A stretch of DNA of 49,505 bases, taken from HGM11525 sp036307445. Its GTDB lineage: Bacteria; Bacillota; Clostridia; UBA1381. The translations under genes and the position numbers were made by a program. The stretch covers positions 1 through 49,505 of the forward strand of contig JAXJXP010000040.1 of the NCBI GenBank assembly GCA_036307445.1, in the 5' to 3' direction. The notes beneath the pieces were generated by a model. That model was not told the DNA's origin, did not search any database, and saw only the letters and a list, made by a program, of their open reading frames with translations. Shown in pieces: positions 1 to 5,936 of this stretch (the stretch's first letter is position 1; each line of letters starts with the position of its first letter).

Positions 1-180
1 GCCGTTGCCGTAGCCGTTGCCGTAGCCGTCGCCGTAGCCGTTGCCGTTGCCGTAGCCGTTGCCGTTGCCGTAGCCGTCGCCGTAGCCGTTGCCGTTGCCG
101 TCGCCGTTGCCGTAGCCGTTGCCGTTGCCGTAGCCGTTGCCGTTGCCGTAGCCGTCGCCGTTGCCGTAGCCGTCGCCGTA
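1..180. repeat. hexanucleotide tandem array, 30 units of GCCGTN
   Basis: Thirty perfect 6-bp units fill bases 1-180. The first five bases of every unit are GCCGT; only the sixth varies (T 14 times, A 11, C 5, never G). Read on the minus strand the units are AACGGC, TACGGC and GACGGC, so each codes Asn, Tyr or Asp followed by Gly. The array is inside an open reading frame that starts at 213 and runs off the left edge. Confidence 0.97.
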
Positions 181-213
181 GCTTAAAAACTGTTTGATTT
201 TCAATATGTCCAT
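1..213 (-). CDS. glycine-rich (Tyr/Asn/Asp)-Gly repeat protein, 5' part only
   Basis: The frame opens with ATG at 213-211 and is still open at the window edge, so only the first 71 residues are visible. They are a short lead, MDILKIKQFLS, followed by 30 dipeptides of the form (Y/N/D)G. A good ribosome binding site (AGAGGGCG, about 8 bases ahead) precedes the ATG. The start lies 13 bases inside the end of the DUF6948 gene, as expected for translationally coupled phage genes. I recall phage proteins of Firmicutes with such a Gly-X stretch ahead of a small conserved domain, but that domain would lie outside the window, so the function is unknown. All variation in the array changes the amino acid; no synonymous changes are present. 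Confidence 0.85.
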   Translation of the reverse strand, partial: MDILKIKQFLSYGDGYGNGDGYGNGNGYGNGNGYGNGDGNGNGYGDGYGNGNGYGNGNGYGDGYGNGYGNG

Positions 214-497
214 TCTGATACGCCCTCTATATTTGCAATAGCCTCATCCGAACAAGGTACAATCTCACATACATCAGTAAGCACTATACTATCGACTTTG
301 TTTGAAAATCTGCAATCACTTGTTTTTCTTGCACCATTTTCAGCCAAATCAAGAAGTGTATTTGCTCCGTTCCATCTCCACAGGTTACGAACATCTTTCA
401 TTTCAACTTCCTGTCCGTTTCTCTCAATCAAAGTACCGAAGTACACTCCGCTCTGAATACCTCTTACCAACACTTTTTTTCCATAATAATTTTTCAT
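201..497 (-). CDS. DUF6948-like phage protein
   Basis: A 98-residue protein beginning MKNYYGKKVLVRG. The pattern of a short beta-rich start, a GVYFGTL segment, an RxLWRWxGA segment and a C-terminal EIVPCSDEAI stretch is what I know from DUF6948 proteins of Firmicutes phages; no biochemical role is known for them. A ribosome binding site (AAAGGAG) lies ahead of the ATG at 497. It ends 13 bases inside the glycine-rich gene and belongs to the long minus-strand early operon. The family name is from memory and the assignment is moderately secure; the coding status is strong. Confidence 0.8.
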   Translation of the reverse strand: MKNYYGKKVLVRGIQSGVYFGTLIERNGQEVEMKDVRNLWRWNGANTLLDLAENGARKTSDCRFSNKVDSIVLTDVCEIVPCSDEAIANIEGVSEWTY

Positions 498-549
498 AAT
501 TTCAATCTCCTTTTATAATTTTTAATTTTTTTACCTTAAAATTGTTCTT

Positions 550-804
550 TTATTTCCGTTCTCCGTCCATTTTTGAACCACACATATCGCAATAAGGCGG
601 TCTAAAATCTTGCCATTCGTGTTCTTCGCCGCACTCGGAGCATATTACAACTCCGTTTTCATCTGTTATCCACTCGCCATGCTTCACTTCCACAACATCT
701 GCGTTGGGAAAATGTTCTTCGTTTTTTATCGTATCAATGATATACCTCGACACTCCCATATGTTCAAGCCAAGCACATAGTGGCTCTTTCTTAATATAAG
801 CCAT
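550..804 (-). CDS. small zinc-ribbon phage protein
   Basis: About 84 residues. The C-terminal half holds two CxxC pairs (CSEC and CDMC, about 18 residues apart) with the phrase HGEWI before and CGSKMDGE after, the layout of a rubredoxin-like zinc ribbon frequent in small Firmicutes phage proteins. The start is taken at the ATG 804-802; a GTG directly in front (807-805) is possible. The stop codon of the preceding HTH gene overlaps the start (TGATG), which indicates translational coupling. The likely role is zinc-stabilised binding of nucleic acid or protein; nothing more specific can be said. Confidence 0.8.
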   Translation of the reverse strand: MAYIKKEPLCAWLEHMGVSRYIIDTIKNEEHFPNADVVEVKHGEWITDENGVVICSECGEEHEWQDFRPPYCDMCGSKMDGERK

Positions 805-1112
805 CACTCAGCACCGCCTTCCTTAATCAATTTCTTTTTATAGGCTCTTAAATTTCGCATATATTTACAAGACTCTTCTCTGGTTCGTCTCTTTGGGGGA
901 TTGTCCTTTCTATATTCGGCAAGGCGGGTGTATGCCTTATGGCTCACGATGTAACAAATTGTGCTTTGTCTTGTTCCGAAGATTTCGGCAATCGCTTTTT
1001 GTGTGTACCCTTTGGCATACATCTTTCGCATTTCTTCTACTTGTTCATCCGTAAACCTTGCTCTGCGGTCTTGATTTCTGCTGAGTTTTATTTTATCGAC
1101 AACAGTTGCCAT
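804..1112 (-). CDS. helix-turn-helix DNA-binding phage protein
   Basis: About 102 residues, basic throughout. Residues roughly 20-55 (FTDEQVEEMRKMYAKGYTQK, then AIAEIFGTRQSTICYIVS) form a clear homeodomain-like/resolvase-type helix-turn-helix: a helix beginning at the EEMRKMY part, a turn at GYTQ and a recognition helix in TRQSTICYIV. The C-terminal half is rich in Arg and Lys. This fits a small phage regulator or terminase-associated DNA-binding protein. The start is the ATG at 1112-1110, with a GTG just before it, and an AAAGGCGGTG ribosome site. Start and end each overlap the neighbouring genes by a few bases. Confidence 0.78.
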   Translation of the reverse strand: MATVVDKIKLSRNQDRRARFTDEQVEEMRKMYAKGYTQKAIAEIFGTRQSTICYIVSHKAYTRLAEYRKDNPPKRRTREESCKYMRNLRAYKKKLIKEGGAE

Positions 1113-1483
1113 CACCCCTCACCGCCTTTCAATTTCTCAAAATAAAATACTATCGGCATACAATAAATAGGTTTTATATTCCCAAAATCTTCACCTACTT
1201 TGAATATATAATTCCTACTATGTAATTTGTTTGGTATTTCATAAATCATTGTGCGGAAAGTTTCAAGACTGTTTCCTCGCTTATAATGGTTGCATCTTCT
1301 GCAAGCAGGCATATAATTATTTTCGTTTTCCACCTCTCCCCAATCCGCTTTGCCTTCCTCTGCTTGCCGTATCGGTATTAGGTGGTCAACTTGCATTTCG
1401 TTATAAGCAATGATTTTTCCGCAATAAGCACAATGTTCATTATATTTTGCAAAAACTCTTTCTCTTACTTCTCTTTTTATCAT
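1112..1483 (-). CDS. HNH endonuclease
   Basis: A protein of about 123 residues starting MIKREVRERVFAKY. It contains the complete HNH signature: CxxC at CAYC, the DH pair in QVDHLIPI, a following N in ENNYMPAC, and the second CxxC (CRRC) with NHYKRGN. HNH enzymes nick or cut DNA using one metal ion; in phages they serve in packaging or as homing enzymes. A longer frame reaches 1525, but the ATG at 1483 overlaps the ASCH stop by 4 bases (ATGA) and has an AAAGGCGGTGGG ribosome site, so I chose it. The residues after the HNH core match no family I recognise. Confidence 0.88.
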   Translation of the reverse strand: MIKREVRERVFAKYNEHCAYCGKIIAYNEMQVDHLIPIRQAEEGKADWGEVENENNYMPACRRCNHYKRGNSLETFRTMIYEIPNKLHSRNYIFKVGEDFGNIKPIYCMPIVFYFEKLKGGEG

Positions 1484-2187
1484 TCCTGCCCACCGCCTTT
1501 CTCGGTTGGATATACATAGCACCAACTCTGTGGCGGTCTTTTGAGTGGTTTAAGATTATTGCAACAACATTCTTCATATACACCGATTTCATAGCTCTCG
1601 CTATAAAAATATTCGCACTTATCACATTTATAAGGATTTAAGCAGTCATTTACACATATTGTCGCAAACTCGCTCAACTCTTTCGGCTCGTCATAGATTA
1701 CAAGGTCTGATATGTGCCAACCATAAAAAGTGGCAATTCCACAACCGACATATTTTCTTAATTCCTCAATAGTTAAGCAAGAGGACTCGCAAAGCATATT
1801 TTCTCGCCAGAAATCATCTCCATTGTCGGCTACTGTTTTATATTCGTATTCGCCATACTCGGCAAAATCATCAGCCTCATAAAACTCTTGTATTCTTTCA
1901 TAAGTTTCATCATCCCAAAGTTCCGCTTCATAATTTGCAATGCAATCGCAAACAAACTCGCCTATGACTTTGCCGCTTCTTTCGTTATAAAAACAGGTTT
2001 TGTCATATTCGGAAATGTGTTTCCCTGTTCCACCAAAAGAAACAGAAACGGGCTTTTTGGTTTGATAGATATAAACCTTAAAAGGTGTATCAATCTTCGG
2101 TCTTGTTTTCCTTACCTCAATGGTCTTTTTGCCGCTTGCTATAAGTTCACACCACTTAGGCTGTATGCTTATCAATACTGATTTCAT
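1480..2187 (-). CDS. ASCH/PUA-like domain phage protein
   Basis: A 235-residue protein. The first 110 residues begin MKSVLISIQPKWCELIASGK with KTIEVRKTRP next, the typical opening of ASCH domains (a PUA-like fold thought to bind RNA or modified bases). The C-terminal third is rich in cysteine (a CDKCEYFY stretch, a CCCNN run and PPQSWCY), suggesting a bound metal. Such genes are common in early regions of Clostridia phages, where their target is not known. It starts at the ATG overlapping the RHH frame's stop (ATGA) and ends overlapping the HNH gene. Confidence 0.85.
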   Translation of the reverse strand: MKSVLISIQPKWCELIASGKKTIEVRKTRPKIDTPFKVYIYQTKKPVSVSFGGTGKHISEYDKTCFYNERSGKVIGEFVCDCIANYEAELWDDETYERIQEFYEADDFAEYGEYEYKTVADNGDDFWRENMLCESSCLTIEELRKYVGCGIATFYGWHISDLVIYDEPKELSEFATICVNDCLNPYKCDKCEYFYSESYEIGVYEECCCNNLKPLKRPPQSWCYVYPTEKGGGQE

Positions 2188-2321
2188 TCCCCCTCATCTT
2201 CCTTTCTCATATTCTGTTTTTCTTTGTCGATTAAATAACGAATGAATTGTGATATATTCATTTCGTGTTTGTGTGCCATTTTTCGCACTTCGTTTCGGTA
2301 TTCCTCTGTCGCTTTTACCAT
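2184..2321 (-). CDS. ribbon-helix-helix protein, start in doubt (possible frameshift)
   Basis: The frame codes MVKATEEYRNEVRKMAHKHE then MNISQFIRYLIDKEK, an Arc/CopG-type ribbon-helix-helix DNA-binding domain of about 45 residues. The ATG at 2321 has no ribosome site. A good one (GTGAGG) and an ATG at 2337 lie just upstream in another frame, separated from the RHH frame by a run of six A on the coding strand. With five A the product would begin MQKYIMVKATEEY, a normal RHH start. Either a one-base insertion has damaged the gene, transcriptional or ribosomal slippage restores it, or translation starts internally. It ends overlapping the ASCH gene by 4 bases. Confidence 0.6.
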   Translation of the reverse strand: MVKATEEYRNEVRKMAHKHEMNISQFIRYLIDKEKQNMRKEDEGE

Positions 2322-2346
2322 TATGTATTTTTTGCATTGTATTACC

Positions 2347-3195
2347 TCACTTGTCTTTGAAATTCTTGCATATTTTTGTGTCAATATCAAAATCGGCAGG
2401 GCAATCAATCGGTTTGCCTTTCCACCAACAATTATCACATTGATTTAACATATTCCAACGGAATTTTCTATCGGTAGGAACAAGTCCCATTTCTTCCATA
2501 GCAAATCGCTTGTCAAAATCGTATACTGTGTGTCCGTCAGGCTTAAAATAGACAGGACTATCTTTATCCCACTTCAAAAGCAACCGCCAATATTCAGGAT
2601 ATTTAGAACGAAGCATTCGCAACTGTTCTACACCTTGATTGTGGCAGAACCAACAACCGCCCCTTGCAGATTGTGTATAAATCGGTGAAAGTAAATCATT
2701 TTCCTCGCACCATTTACGGCACATTTCTTCTGTCCATTCGGCTTCTACCAACGGAGAACGCTTTTTGTCATTCAATGTGTGAAATCTGTTCGGCTCATCA
2801 AACGCAATTCCTATATATTCAATTCCGTTTGTTTTGCATTTTCTCAAAGCACCCATTTTCAGCCTATCATTGCACCAAGCACCTTTAACAATAGGAAAAC
2901 CATAAATACAATCTGCATTCAATTTCTTGTTAAAACGCATTTTGTAAAACTGTTCCTCATAGGTTACATCTGCTCTAAAATGCTCAACCTCAATTCCATA
3001 GCGTTCTTTAATGATTTTGTCCGCTTTTGCCTTAAACTCAACCATTTCGGGGAAATCTGCGTGTATGGTATCTGTTGCCCACACTTCTGCGTGTACTATC
3101 CTATCAAGTGGCAATCCTAATTCTTCAATAGCACCTAAACAAGCAAGGCTGTCTTTACCATAAGACAAAGACAATACACATTCTTGATTTTTCAT
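2347..3195 (-). CDS. PAPS-reductase/adenine nucleotide alpha-hydrolase family protein
   Basis: 282 residues. The PP-loop motif SYGKDS at 11-16 marks the adenine nucleotide alpha-hydrolase fold, which activates a substrate with ATP or handles adenylyl sulfate. Two cysteine pairs near the C terminus (C181/C184 in GGCWFCHNQG and C253/C256 in CDNCWWKG) suggest a zinc or Fe-S site. Phage copies are usually named phosphoadenosine phosphosulfate reductase, but sulfate assimilation is improbable here; relatives act in nucleic-acid sulfur chemistry (DndC, tRNA thiolation), so modification of DNA or RNA is possible. The ATG at 3195 has an AGGGGAGA ribosome site and overlaps the stop of the frame before it. 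Confidence 0.85.
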   Translation of the reverse strand: MKNQECVLSLSYGKDSLACLGAIEELGLPLDRIVHAEVWATDTIHADFPEMVEFKAKADKIIKERYGIEVEHFRADVTYEEQFYKMRFNKKLNADCIYGFPIVKGAWCNDRLKMGALRKCKTNGIEYIGIAFDEPNRFHTLNDKKRSPLVEAEWTEEMCRKWCEENDLLSPIYTQSARGGCWFCHNQGVEQLRMLRSKYPEYWRLLLKWDKDSPVYFKPDGHTVYDFDKRFAMEEMGLVPTDRKFRWNMLNQCDNCWWKGKPIDCPADFDIDTKICKNFKDK

Positions 3196-3521
3196 TTCTC
3201 CCCTGTTCCTTTCTCTCTCACACTATGCTTTGCCTTTGTATCATACCAAGAGCCATCATCATACCTTAGTCCTGTTTCAGATAAAACCTGTTCCCCAAGA
3301 GCCTCGATGCTTATTCTTTTATTTGCAAGGTCATCTATGATTTTGCTATATCGAAGGATAAATCGGGTTAGCCGTTTGGCTTTCCATCCACATAATTCTA
3401 ACAGGACGTATATCGGAACGATGCTTAGTACGTCTATGCTTATCTGAGCAGATTCCCTACGGAATTTTTCATCTTCACGAAGCCTGCGACGCCTCCTCCA
3501 GCAAAATTGTCTATGAATAAT
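3192..3521 (-). CDS. small basic phage protein without a standard start codon
   Basis: An open frame runs from a TGA at 3542-3540 to the TGA at 3194-3192, which overlaps the next ATG as ATGA. It has no ATG, GTG or TTG. From an ATT at 3521 it would give 109 residues: an Arg-rich start (FCWRRRRRLREDEKFRRES), a hydrophobic stretch ISIDVLSIVPIYVLLELCGW, and a helical end with DDLANKRISIEALGEQVL. The composition and stop overlap argue that it is, or was, a gene. Its start region coincides with the methyltransferase-like leader ORF at 3440-3532, so a deletion may have removed the true start. Confidence 0.5.
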   Translation of the reverse strand: MIHRQFCWRRRRRLREDEKFRRESAQISIDVLSIVPIYVLLELCGWKAKRLTRFILRYSKIIDDLANKRISIEALGEQVLSETGLRYDDGSWYDTKAKHSVREKGTGEK

Positions 3522-3532
3522 TCTGACATCAT
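3440..3532 (-). pseudogene. remnant of a C5-cytosine methyltransferase N terminus
   Basis: Starting at an ATG that overlaps the LysM stop and has an AGAGGTG ribosome site 8 bases ahead, the frame reads MMSELFIDNFAGGG and then unrelated residues up to a TAA after 30 codons. DNFAGGG is motif I (the S-adenosylmethionine loop) in the form found in phage C5-cytosine methyltransferases, which usually continue GASTGIE. That continuation is absent. The likeliest reading is an internal deletion that kept only about 14 codons of a methyltransferase and joined them to the next gene in another frame. Confidence 0.5.
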
Positions 3533-3849
3533 GAGCCGTTCACCTCTACTCTCAAACGCATACCGGTATATATCCTCGCATCCATAATTCCGTTCTCCCG
3601 CTCAATATCATCAATCTTATATCTGATATCGCAGCTGTCGCCGTAAATGCTTCTTGCAATGCTCCATAAGGTATCACCGCTTTGTACGGTGTATGTTATG
3701 TACTTCTTGGGAGCGCTTGCCCTGCAGATAAGAAAGAAACTGCCGACAAACACAACCAAAAGCAAAACCGCAATCACAAGTGCCGTAATCCTTCTTCTTT
3801 TACGTCTTCTCCTGCTCTGTCTCATCATAATCTCATACCGCCTGCTCAT
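3529..3849 (-). CDS. LysM-domain single-pass membrane protein
   Basis: 106 residues in three parts: a very basic N terminus (RQSRRRRKRRR), one transmembrane helix at about 22-43, and an extracellular LysM domain at about 51-101 containing YTVQSGDTLWSIARSIYGD. LysM binds N-acetylglucosamine in peptidoglycan. The layout is that of YneA-type cell-division suppressors and of small LysM proteins in Clostridia phages, so a role in host division control or superinfection is possible but unproven. The start ATG at 3849 has an excellent ribosome site (AAGGAGGC) and overlaps the RusA stop. It sits oddly among replication genes. Confidence 0.88.
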   Translation of the reverse strand: MSRRYEIMMRQSRRRRKRRRITALVIAVLLLVVFVGSFFLICRASAPKKYITYTVQSGDTLWSIARSIYGDSCDIRYKIDDIERENGIMDARIYTGMRLRVEVNGS

Positions 3850-4295
3850 AATCTGCCTCCTTTTATCTCTTGTGCCTCGATTTCCACTCTAGGAATATCG
3901 CTGTAATATTTCGAAACAGAAAGACTAACTACTTGTGTATCGTCTATGTACGCAATACCGTTTAGTGCATCGCATACAACCTTTGCAATGTTGTCAGCAT
4001 CAGGCTTTTTGCTGGGTCTTATAGAATTACTTTCTGCTAAGGTCTTTTTCTTTTTGCTAAAGCTCTGCGGAATACCATAATAGGCTCTAATAACTACACT
4101 CACATTCTTTTTTATCTTACTGTCATCACTAAAACCAAAGTATTCTCCACCCTGATTCTTGTACTCAAGCTTTATAAGATTTTCGTATAGTTCAGTTTTC
4201 TCAGGTGTGAAAGAGTGATTTTTTCCTGTATATTTATTTCTTACCACTCGCGCCCTTGCTTTTCCTTGTGGCTCGCCTAAAATTGTAATTATCAC
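3846..4295 (-). CDS. rusA: RusA-family Holliday junction endonuclease
   Basis: 149 residues. It shows the RusA hallmarks: the GEPQGKARARV start and the acidic core KKPDADNIAKVVCDALNG followed by IDDTQV, whose aspartates bind the catalytic metal. RusA enzymes work as dimers and resolve four-way DNA junctions made during phage replication and recombination. It lies directly downstream of the DUF4373 and SSB genes and overlaps the LysM gene, consistent with a replication operon and with the RecT and YqaJ genes further upstream. Confidence 0.93.
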   Translation of the reverse strand: MIITILGEPQGKARARVVRNKYTGKNHSFTPEKTELYENLIKLEYKNQGGEYFGFSDDSKIKKNVSVVIRAYYGIPQSFSKKKKTLAESNSIRPSKKPDADNIAKVVCDALNGIAYIDDTQVVSLSVSKYYSDIPRVEIEAQEIKGGRL

Positions 4296-4297
4296 GG

Positions 4298-4831
4298 TTA
4301 TTTCCCCCTTGTTAGTTTTTCAATATCCGAAAACACAGAATTGTCTTTTGTATATACTTTACTTTCCTCTACTTTACTTTGTTTTGAAATGTATACATTT
4401 TTTGAAGAATTGTTAACATTTTCAGTAAAAATGTTAACATCTTTGAAAAATTGGTCGACTTGAACCAAGAGGTACTCGTTTTTGATAGAGATATTTTTAC
4501 GGCGACTGACCGCCTCAAAGTATCGTTTTTGAATGCCGTATGATGTCAAAATCTTATACTTCTCATATTTCTCTCTATCAAAAATACCTCTCTTAATCGA
4601 AGCACTCACTATTTCAGACACAACATTGTCACCCGGATTAAACCCCAATCGTTTACCGAACAGCATAGCCACATCTTTTGTCCATTCACAGTAGTAACCA
4701 AACCCACCATATATCTTTTGGAAGAGCTTAACAACTACCGCAAAGCCTGTCAGTCCAAATTCTGCCTCGATTAAATCAAATTTGTCGTCGACCTGTACAT
4801 CAAGAGGAAAATAATCTATTCCATCTTTCAT
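4298..4831 (-). CDS. DUF4373 phage replication protein
   Basis: About 177 residues starting MKDGIDYFPLDVQVDDKFDL. The stretch IEAEFGLTGFAVVVKLFQKIYG with GGFGYYCEW is the signature of the Lin1244/Lin1753-like N-terminal domain (DUF4373), related to DnaD-type replication initiators of Firmicutes phages. The C-terminal part is Asn, Ser and Lys rich and probably flexible. A longer frame begins with TTG at 4849, but the ATG at 4831 has a TAGGAG ribosome site 8 bases ahead, while the TTG reads through that site, so the ATG is chosen. The gene lies between ssb and rusA, as expected for an origin-binding or helicase-loading factor. Confidence 0.88.
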   Translation of the reverse strand: MKDGIDYFPLDVQVDDKFDLIEAEFGLTGFAVVVKLFQKIYGGFGYYCEWTKDVAMLFGKRLGFNPGDNVVSEIVSASIKRGIFDREKYEKYKILTSYGIQKRYFEAVSRRKNISIKNEYLLVQVDQFFKDVNIFTENVNNSSKNVYISKQSKVEESKVYTKDNSVFSDIEKLTRGK

Positions 4832-4845
4832 ACACAAATCTCCTA

Positions 4846-5286
4846 TCAATTATCAAATGGTAAATTGCTCATATCTGTACCAGCAAACTTCATAGCATCA
4901 AACTCGTCAAATGTCGGCTCTGTATTAGAGCGATTTACATTATTTAGTATCGGAATGCTCCTTGCACTATTTTCATTGTTATCAGAACGAGAGCCTGCAA
5001 AATACGCTTCCTCTATTACAACCTCTGTTGCATATCTTGTGCTGCCATTGTCATCCCATGAGCGTGCCTCTATACGGCCACAAACAGCTATCATAGAACC
5101 CTTTTGAAAGTGTTTGGATACAAATTCAGCTGTTTTCTGCCACGCTGTGCAATTTATAAAATCTGCCTGCTCCTTGTCAAAGCGTTTTTGTACTGCTAAG
5201 GATAGCCTCGCGACAAGAGTGCCTTGCTGTGTCTGCCTCAGCTCAACATCCCTTGTAAGACGGCCCATCAAAATCACTTTGTTCAT
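4846..5286 (-). CDS. ssb: single-stranded DNA-binding protein
   Basis: 146 residues. It starts MNKVILMGRLTRDVELR and carries the OB-fold motifs of bacterial SSB (NCTAWQKTAEFV, then KGSMIAVCGRIEARSW). A disordered Asn/Ser-rich linker leads to the tip SNLPFDN, a variant of the acidic DDLPF tail that binds partner proteins. It coats single-stranded DNA during phage replication and recombination. The start at 5286 is preceded by AAGGAGTGGAG. At 146 residues it is within the usual phage SSB size. It sits between the HNHc nuclease and the DUF4373 gene. Confidence 0.95.
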   Translation of the reverse strand: MNKVILMGRLTRDVELRQTQQGTLVARLSLAVQKRFDKEQADFINCTAWQKTAEFVSKHFQKGSMIAVCGRIEARSWDDNGSTRYATEVVIEEAYFAGSRSDNNENSARSIPILNNVNRSNTEPTFDEFDAMKFAGTDMSNLPFDN

Positions 5287-5297
5287 AACTCCACTCC

Positions 5298-5933
5298 TTA
5301 AAGCTTCAATTTTTTTACTAAGTACTCATCTAATTTAATGCCGTAAACATGATACTTTTTGAAGAACTCTTTTTCGAATTTGTGCGCCTGTGCGTGATGC
5401 TTTCTGCAAAGAGCAATCGCACTCCGTCCAACATTATCTATCTTATTACGGTTAAAACCCATACCAACCCTCGAACCTTCGCAGTGATGTATTTCTGCCT
5501 TTTCGTTGCATACACAGCATTTTCTGTTATAAAGGCAAGAATATAAATAATGCCCTATATCATCTGTATAATTCAGCATCGTATCTCTGGTCGAAATATT
5601 ATGCAGGAAGCAGAAATCAATCATATAATTGATAAATTCGCGTGCTGTAGATACACTGCAATTAGCCAAGCTGAAATATTCCTCGCCCGATGCTTCGATA
5701 TACCCGTATTTCAAAAACTCCTTTATGTACTCAGGGTAATCACCGTTCCAATTCGCAATATCACGAATAATAGCATGCGCTTTCATACGCTGCTCCGCTC
5801 TGATGGTACGCCCATCATCGAACCTAATCAAGCAATTCTTAATTTCCTGCTTGTCCAACAGAAATTGGTTTATTTCTGCTATTATTAAGGCTCGGCCATC
5901 TTGCACCTTTAAGATGTTTCCTACAGCTTCCAT
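5298..5933 (-). CDS. putative HNHc nuclease
   Basis: 211 residues. The C-terminal third contains a zinc-binding HNH-like core: CCVCNEKAEIHHCEG, then a glycine-rich GMGFNRN segment, and CRKHHAQAH. Together with the N-terminal helical region around AEQRMKAHAIIRDIANWNGD this matches the phage family named putative HNHc nuclease. Members are found next to recombination genes (ssb, recT, exonuclease) and may replace a resolvase or a Rap/NinB-like factor. The start ATG at 5933 has a GAGGTG ribosome site 8 bases ahead. The catalytic role is inferred from the motif only. Confidence 0.85.
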   Translation of the reverse strand: MEAVGNILKVQDGRALIIAEINQFLLDKQEIKNCLIRFDDGRTIRAEQRMKAHAIIRDIANWNGDYPEYIKEFLKYGYIEASGEEYFSLANCSVSTAREFINYMIDFCFLHNISTRDTMLNYTDDIGHYLYSCLYNRKCCVCNEKAEIHHCEGSRVGMGFNRNKIDNVGRSAIALCRKHHAQAHKFEKEFFKKYHVYGIKLDEYLVKKLKL

Positions 5934-5936
5934 ACC

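Noticed and set aside
1..180. CRISPR-like array or plus-strand Ala-Val repeat protein
   Set aside because: The unit is 6 bp with no spacers, and the minus-strand frame has a ribosome site and start; the plus-strand Ala-Val frame has neither within the window.
4832..4849. Upstream TTG start for the DUF4373 gene
   Set aside because: The six added codons are the ribosome site itself; the ATG at 4831 is correctly spaced.
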